A DNA stretch of 64,000 nt from Streptomyces nigrescens (GTDB lineage: Bacteria; Actinomycetota; Actinomycetes; Streptomycetales; Streptomycetaceae): assembly GCA_024349765.1 (NCBI GenBank), contig AP026073.1, positions 3,782,001-3,846,000 of the forward strand, in the 5' to 3' direction. The notes under the pieces are model-generated. The model was not told the DNA's origin and searched no databases. It saw only the letters and a list, made by a program, of their open reading frames with translations. The translations under genes and the position numbers were made by a program. Shown one piece after another: positions 59,756 to 64,000 of this stretch; positions within the stretch are counted from its first letter, which is position 1; every line of letters begins with the position of its first letter.

Positions 59756-59960
59756 CGTGCTCCCCACTACTTCGGTGCAGTGCCGGCCAGGGCGATGGTG
59801 CCGTACTCGCGCATCCACGTTATGCAGACCTGCCGCCCGCACGGTGCCGGGCATTGCGCCAGGCCAGGCGGTGGTCGGACCTCTCATCAGCGTCTCCAAC
59901 GGCACCCCACGGACCCGGTGACACCACCCCCCAGGTCATGCGCTCGACAGGGGGACACAG
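59756..59960 (-). ncRNA. Candidate IS110 bridge RNA region
   Basis: About 200 non-coding bases directly upstream of the transposase start, the place where IS110-type elements carry the bridge RNA that pairs with donor and target. Several short GC-rich inverted segments are visible, but I did not derive a full fold. The rest up to 60154 holds nothing definable. Confidence 0.3.
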
Positions 59961-60154
59961 TCATGCCGGGCCCGCAGGCCAGCGGTCCTCTTGCAGGACC
60001 GCGAAGAACATAACGGGGAGGAGCAGGGCGGCCGGGGCCGGTCCGCGGCCGCGGGCGGCGACGGTGTGGCGCAGCGCGCCCCCTACTTCACCGGCCGCCA
60101 ACACGACGACGGTCCGCCCTCCTGGGGAGGGACGGACCGTTCGAGGTACCTGGA

Positions 60155-60403
60155 TCAGCGGAGCAACAGGTACAGGTGGAACCGGCTGGTCGAAGTCCAG
60201 TCGCAGCGCCACCGTATGACGTTGGTGCTGCTGTCCTTCCACGACTGACCGCCGCGGTCGCACGCGGCCTTCTTGTTGTATGTCTCTCCGGTGTCGTACC
60301 AGGACGATGAGATTGTTGACGGGGCAGCTGTCGCCGTCGCCGGCACGGCTACAGCGGCGGTAGCACCCAGAACAGCCGCCGCGACGGCCAAGCGCATCCT
60401 CAT
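60155..60403 (-). CDS. Small secreted protein
   Basis: 82 residues. Signal peptide (MRMRLAVAAAVLGATAAVAV... ending ATAAP), mature part of about 54 residues with two cysteines (KKAACDRGG and RWRCDWTS) that could form a disulfide, rich in Ser, Thr, Trp. Typical of small Streptomyces secreted proteins with unknown role. Stands alone. Confidence 0.75.
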   Translation of the reverse strand: MRMRLAVAAAVLGATAAVAVPATATAAPSTISSSWYDTGETYNKKAACDRGGQSWKDSSTNVIRWRCDWTSTSRFHLYLLLR

Positions 60404-60518
60404 AGGTGAACTCCACTTGTGATGACGGGCGTTGGACGGGTCACCAGTGCTCCGGATTTCCCGTCGGTCGGACAGTCCAACCTTGCTCCCCTGAGTCTCG
60501 GGATGTCAGCGCACAAGG

Positions 60519-60541
60519 CTGTCCGGGACTGTCCGGGACAG
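60519..60541. repeat. Tandem CTGTCCGGGA repeats with palindrome
   Basis: CTGTCCGGGA occurs at 60519 and 60529; the second copy with the next bases makes CTGTCC-G-GGACAG (60529-60541). It lies about 120 bp upstream of the small secreted protein gene. The rest of 60404-60731 shows no gene. Confidence 0.4.
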
Positions 60542-60731
60542 GTCCACGATGTGTCCGGGCTGATCAGCGGGCTGGTGCCGCGGTCTGGCCTCGGTCTCGC
60601 CACGGCAGTCGGGCTCGACGGACCGGTCGCCACGGCGGTGCCGGGCTGAGCGGAGTGCCCGCGACGGGTCCGGCCACTACGCGGCAGCTGCTGCTCCCCG
60701 TCGGTCTCTCCGGGCGTTGTGGTTCGCGGTC

Positions 60732-61952
60732 TCAGCTTGCGGTGAAGGCGAATTCCTGGCTGGAGGCTCCGGTGCAGTTGGCCTGCACGGCTTCGGCGCC
60801 GTCTGTGACCGGGGGCAGGAATCCCACGCACAGGCCGCTGTGCAGTGGCCGGAGTCGAAGGCCGCTGCCGGAGGCCTCCAGGCGGAACTTCTGGCTGCTG
60901 CTGTCCTCGCAGTCCCGGGGGGCGAGCAGCGCTCCGGGGGCGGTCGAGGCTCCGTCGACGGCCAGGCAGCCTATGCCCTTGCTCGGGTCGGGGTTGTGCC
61001 ACTGGATGCGGTAGGTCTGCCCAGTCAGCTTTTCGAGGTAGACGCGGGGCAGCGGGGCGTCCGCGCACGAGTGCTGAACGGCGATTTCCCGATCGGTGCG
61101 ACCGTTGCGTTCGCGTCCCTCGGTGAGACAGAGGGAGGGGGAGGATGCCGGGTGAATGCGGGTCCAGCCGGAAGCCGGCATCCGAGCGGAGGCCCGCGTG
61201 GGGCTGTGGCTGGGACGGGGAGCGGCCGTCTTGTCCTGTTCGTCCCGCGAGACAGTGGGGGAGACTGAGGGCCTGGCGTCGCTCGTTCGGTGCTCGGTGG
61301 GCGAAGAAGTCGGCTGCTTGGAACGTGTGCTGGGCGAGGCCTTACCGTGCGGGGTGCTCGTGGGTGCGCCGCCGGCACCGTCGTCCGAACCGTCATTGGA
61401 CGGCAACAGTGCCAGCGCCAGTATCCCCACGACGGTGCACGCGGCGATAGCGACCAGCGGTCCCTGACGACGCCAATTCGACTGAGCGCTTGCAGGATCG
61501 GTGGTGCCATCGGCCGGGTCGCCGGAGGTCGGTTCGTCGGCCGGGTCGGTGTCCGGGTTGTGCTCTTGGGCGGCTGCTCCCACGGGAACCGGCACCGTTT
61601 TGTGCGGCGCGGCGTCGTCTTCCTGGGCAGCGGTCTGCGCTGCGTCCTCGCCGGCGGACTCTGGTGCGGCGCTGCCGGAGATGGACAGGCGCCGTCGGGC
61701 GTCGAGCCATGCGGCCACCGTGTCGTCGTCGCCGCCGCACGCCCGAACGTAGGCAGCCAGGAGTTCGGCGCGGGGCAGCTCGTCGCGGCTCAGGGCGGCG
61801 GAGAGGGTCGCGCGCGGCAGGACGTCGCCGGCGTCGGTGGCGTTGCGTTCCAGCTGCCGGTAACTCAGGTCCGCCCAGCGGCGTAACTGCCGCATCAGCT
61901 CCATGAACTGTGCAGGGCGCTCTGCCACTGCCGGGTCGGGCCCTTGTCCCAT
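60732..61952 (-). CDS. HTH / transmembrane / ricin-like protein
   Basis: 406 residues from ATG 61952 (GGGAG ahead). N-terminal XRE-like helix-turn-helix of the Streptomyces type (FMELMRQLRRWADLSYRQLE; LPRATLSAALSRDELPRAELLAAYVRACGG), an acidic linker, one transmembrane helix (LVAIAACTVVGILALALLP), a Ser/Thr/Pro-rich outer linker, and a C-terminal beta-trefoil-like domain (SLCLTEGRE; IGCLAVDG; SSQKFRLEAS; GLCVGFL; SSQEFAF) with Cys pairs. It spans the membrane with a DNA-binding-like inner part and a sugar-binding-like outer part. Confidence 0.85.
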   Translation of the reverse strand: MGQGPDPAVAERPAQFMELMRQLRRWADLSYRQLERNATDAGDVLPRATLSAALSRDELPRAELLAAYVRACGGDDDTVAAWLDARRRLSISGSAAPESAGEDAAQTAAQEDDAAPHKTVPVPVGAAAQEHNPDTDPADEPTSGDPADGTTDPASAQSNWRRQGPLVAIAACTVVGILALALLPSNDGSDDGAGGAPTSTPHGKASPSTRSKQPTSSPTEHRTSDARPSVSPTVSRDEQDKTAAPRPSHSPTRASARMPASGWTRIHPASSPSLCLTEGRERNGRTDREIAVQHSCADAPLPRVYLEKLTGQTYRIQWHNPDPSKGIGCLAVDGASTAPGALLAPRDCEDSSSQKFRLEASGSGLRLRPLHSGLCVGFLPPVTDGAEAVQANCTGASSQEFAFTAS

Positions 61953-62099
61953 CACCACTCCCTTCTCTTGTGAGTACCAAGGGAGCCTAAAGGGAGTTGA
62001 TCGGTAGATGAGCGCTCTTTCCAGCATCTGTCTGCCACCTTCGAACATCCGGGGTTGGCTGCTGTCCGGGACCGGCCATCCGCACTGATTGCGGATCGT

Positions 62100-63050
62100 T
62101 CACTGGTTTATGTGGCGGTATGCGACCACGTGGGCGAGGTCCGGGAGAGGCGCGACGGTGACCACGGTGCCGGGCCGGGGGGCGTGGATGACCTGGCCGT
62201 CACCGATGTACAGCCCGACGTGCCCGCCGCCGTAGGACAGGACGAGGTCACCGGGCACCAGTCGGCTTCGGGTGGTGGCGGTCCCGGCGTGGATCTGCCC
62301 CCACGTGGTGCGGGGCAACGTCACCCCAGCCGCCTGCCAGGCCCGCATCACCAGGCCGGAGCAGTCGAAGCCGCGAGGCCCGGCACCGCCCCACACGTAG
62401 GGCTTGCCCAACTGCGCTCGGGCATAGGCCACGGCGCCCGCCGCGGACCTGGTCGGCTTGGCGGGCCTGGCGGTGGGCGTCGTGGCCGGCTGCCGGCCCG
62501 GCGCAGGCGCGGTCACCGACGGTGTGGTCGCCGCCGGCCGGGTGGAGGTGGAGGCGTCCGGCTTCACGGGAACGCGCAGCGACTGCCCGGCGTAGATCAG
62601 GGTCGACGATCCCAGATCGTTGAGCCGCTGCAACTGCTTCACGGTCGTGCCGTGCGTGCGCGCCAGCTCCCACAGCGTGGCACCGGGCAGCAGCACGATC
62701 TTTTTGACCTTGGCGGGCTTGGCCTTGGCCGAGTCCGGCTCGGCGGGCTTGGCCGGGTGCGCCTTGGCGGGCTTGGGCACTGCCGGTGCTTCCGGCCGCA
62801 GCGTGAGTGACGGTTCGCCGGCCGCGGAGGAGTCCGACGGGCCGTGCACGGCCAGCAGCACGCCCGCCAGCACCGAGAGCACGAACCCCACAGCCAGTCC
62901 TGCCACTGCGGCCATGCCGTTGCGGATCTTCTTCGCGCCCACGCCGGGGGTGCGCGGCCTGCGGTGCGACACCGGCACCGACCGGAGCCCCTTCCTCGCG
63001 GTCTGCTTCTTCGGCGCCTGCCGCCGAGGCAGGAGTGTGTGCTGTCCCAT
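62100..63050 (-). CDS. LysM and NlpC/P60 cell wall hydrolase
   Basis: 316 residues. A basic N-terminus and one hydrophobic helix (GMAAVAGLAVGFVLSVLAGVLLAV) anchor it; then a Lys/Pro/Ala-rich linker, a LysM (LLPGATLWELARTHGTTVKQL ... LIYAGQSLRVP), a second linker and NlpC/P60 domain: GKPYVWGGAGPRGFDCSGLV (catalytic Cys), GHVGLYIGDGQVIHAP (His), with a further polar residue. It should cut D-Glu-DAP bonds in peptidoglycan outside the membrane. AGGAGG precedes ATG 63050. Confidence 0.93.
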   Translation of the reverse strand: MGQHTLLPRRQAPKKQTARKGLRSVPVSHRRPRTPGVGAKKIRNGMAAVAGLAVGFVLSVLAGVLLAVHGPSDSSAAGEPSLTLRPEAPAVPKPAKAHPAKPAEPDSAKAKPAKVKKIVLLPGATLWELARTHGTTVKQLQRLNDLGSSTLIYAGQSLRVPVKPDASTSTRPAATTPSVTAPAPGRQPATTPTARPAKPTRSAAGAVAYARAQLGKPYVWGGAGPRGFDCSGLVMRAWQAAGVTLPRTTWGQIHAGTATTRSRLVPGDLVLSYGGGHVGLYIGDGQVIHAPRPGTVVTVAPLPDLAHVVAYRHINQ

Positions 63051-63468
63051 GACGACCTCCTCGAAAAGACCGCGTAGTTCGCGGCCCGGCAAGGAGGTTG
63101 ATTCGTCTCAAAGGTGTCCCGCTAGATCTTCGCCCGTCCGGGACAGTCCCGGTCCGTCCAGTGCTGGCAGCCCCCTGACAACGGTGGGCCGCGTAGGCGC
63201 GGACGGTGCCGCTGACCTGCACAGACAATGCTGGACTGTCCCGTCCGCCATGACGTGTTGCCCCGCGCTGACCTGCCCGGCACGCTCTTGCCATCGACCG
63301 GCCCACCCGGACCGCGCCAGACGTCGACGGCGCCTCCGGGTCCGCCGCATCCACTCTCGCCATCTGCCGGTGTCGACGACCGGGGCGAGCAGTCGTCCAC
63401 ACGGCCCACCCCTCAGCGTCCGCGCAGGGGTGGCTACCTCACCGACTCGTTCCTCGAAGGAGATCCGC
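63051..63468. other. Promoter interval between divergent genes
   Basis: About 420 bp between the NlpC/P60 gene and the last gene. Frames here lack coding bias. It contains the palindrome at 63138-63152. I saw no riboswitch-like long structure. Confidence 0.4.
63138..63152. promoter_or_regulatory. Palindrome CCGGGAC-A-GTCCCGG
   Basis: Perfect 7-bp arms, about 90 bp upstream of the NlpC/P60 gene. The GTCCGGGAC core also appears in the repeats at 60519-60541. Confidence 0.4.
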
Positions 63469-64000
63469 ATGTCTGCTGTCACACACCGCAAGACCCGACC
63501 GCTGATCATCGCTGTGCTCGCCAGCGGTCTGGTCGCGGGCGTTGTCGCCGGCACTTCGGTCACCGATGTGTTCACCGCCGACTCGGGCCAGGGCGGCACC
63601 TCGGGCCAGGTTGCCCTCGCCGGTAGCAAGGTGCAGCAGGGCGGCGACGTTTGCCAGCCCGTCGACCGCGTGACGCCCATCCTGATCCGCGAGGGCTGGG
63701 ACAGCCGTCCCGAGAAGATCACCTGGCGTAACGGCGCCTCCACCGAGCAGAAGCACCAGTTCACCTTCACCCACACCTACTCTGCCCGCGGCATGCTCAC
63801 CGGCGACCTGCCCTCCCTGCCCAGCATGCAGGGCAAGGCGAGGGCGAAGATCAACAAGAAGAACAAGCAGCAGGGCACCGCCATGTTGGGCTTCGAGCTG
63901 GAGCTGTCCGCCGACATCAGCAACGGCGAGACCATCGAGTACACCGTCCCCGCCAGCAGCATGTTCATCGCCAAGCGCGGTATCTGGAAGCAGACCTGGG
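63469..64000 (+). CDS. Secreted protein, 3' end beyond the window
   Basis: At least 177 residues from ATG 63469 (GAAGGAG ahead), open to the right edge. An N-terminal hydrophobic segment (PLIIAVLASGLVAGVVAG) serves as signal or anchor. The mature part has one Cys so far, a Lys/Gln-rich stretch (KARAKINKKNKQQG) and beta-like segments (GFELELSADISNGETIEYTV). Codon bias is very strong. I do not recognise the family. Confidence 0.7.
   Translation, partial: MSAVTHRKTRPLIIAVLASGLVAGVVAGTSVTDVFTADSGQGGTSGQVALAGSKVQQGGDVCQPVDRVTPILIREGWDSRPEKITWRNGASTEQKHQFTFTHTYSARGMLTGDLPSLPSMQGKARAKINKKNKQQGTAMLGFELELSADISNGETIEYTVPASSMFIAKRGIWKQTW

Noticed and set aside
63051-63468. c-di-AMP (ydaO) riboswitch upstream of the NlpC/P60 gene
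   Set aside because: Such riboswitches often precede wall hydrolases in Streptomyces, but I could not find its conserved core in this interval.
1-64000. CRISPR array or polyketide/NRPS modules
   Set aside because: No regularly spaced repeats of CRISPR type and no KS, A or carrier domains were seen in any frame.

Overview
The window is high-GC DNA with strong third-position G/C bias, GTG starts, many LuxR, MarR, PadR, TetR and MerR type regulators, secreted glycoside hydrolases and lipoproteins. This fits the chromosome of a Streptomyces or a close relative. It reads as an accessory (arm-like) region: small transcription units, many regulator/target pairs, and a good deal of gene debris (truncated genes, a MITE-like element, a full IS110-family element, transposase and regulator remnants). 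No rRNA, tRNA or CRISPR array was found. Layout: 1-10 kb holds a dienelactone hydrolase, a membrane protein, a divergent TetR/NAD-epimerase pair, two secreted crystallin-fold paralogues flanking a lipoprotein, a MerR regulator, and two related secreted proteins, one of them a sortase (LAATG) substrate. 10-20 kb holds degenerate pobA/AraC pieces, an alpha/beta hydrolase with an altered nucleophile, a PA14/FnIII secreted protein, a DUF1259 protein, an MFS exporter, an SDR, a PhyH-like oxygenase and an IMP dehydrogenase. 20.7-26.1 kb is a compact operon: membrane protein, cytochrome P450, ferredoxin, ferredoxin reductase, histidine kinase, response regulator. 26-35 kb holds a PadR/HAAS pair, a MarR-like regulator, a Ser/Thr kinase, a GH27 alpha-galactosidase with a ricin domain, and a GH5 hydrolase. 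The centrepiece is 34.9-47.3 kb on the minus strand: a nearly continuous operon that looks like a cytosine peptidyl-nucleoside antibiotic cluster of the blasticidin S / arginomycin / mildiomycin class. In transcription order it encodes an OmpR-type regulator, a cytosylglucuronate-synthase-like glycosyltransferase, a radical SAM decarboxylase candidate, a small unknown protein, a KamA-type 2,3-aminomutase, a DegT/StrS PLP enzyme, an ATP-grasp ligase, an MFS exporter, a CHAT-like Cys/His protein with a zinc ribbon, a methyltransferase, and a CMP-hydrolase-like N-glycosidase. The inferred logic is: CMP to cytosine; cytosine plus UDP-glucuronate to cytosylglucuronate; decarboxylation and amination of the sugar; arginine (or lysine) to its beta-amino acid; amide ligation; N-methylation; export. 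Four CCTG-led heptamers spaced exactly 11 bp apart sit upstream of the glycosyltransferase gene, and a large hairpin follows the last gene. 48-64 kb returns to small units: a divergent MarR locus with palindromes, an L,D-transpeptidase-like protein lacking its Cys, a DUF4232 lipoprotein, a CtaG-like membrane protein, a truncated FAD monooxygenase, an APH-like kinase, a CGNR regulator with phased repeats beside an epoxide hydrolase, an IS110 element, an HTH/ricin membrane protein, a LysM-NlpC/P60 hydrolase, and a secreted protein running off the right edge.
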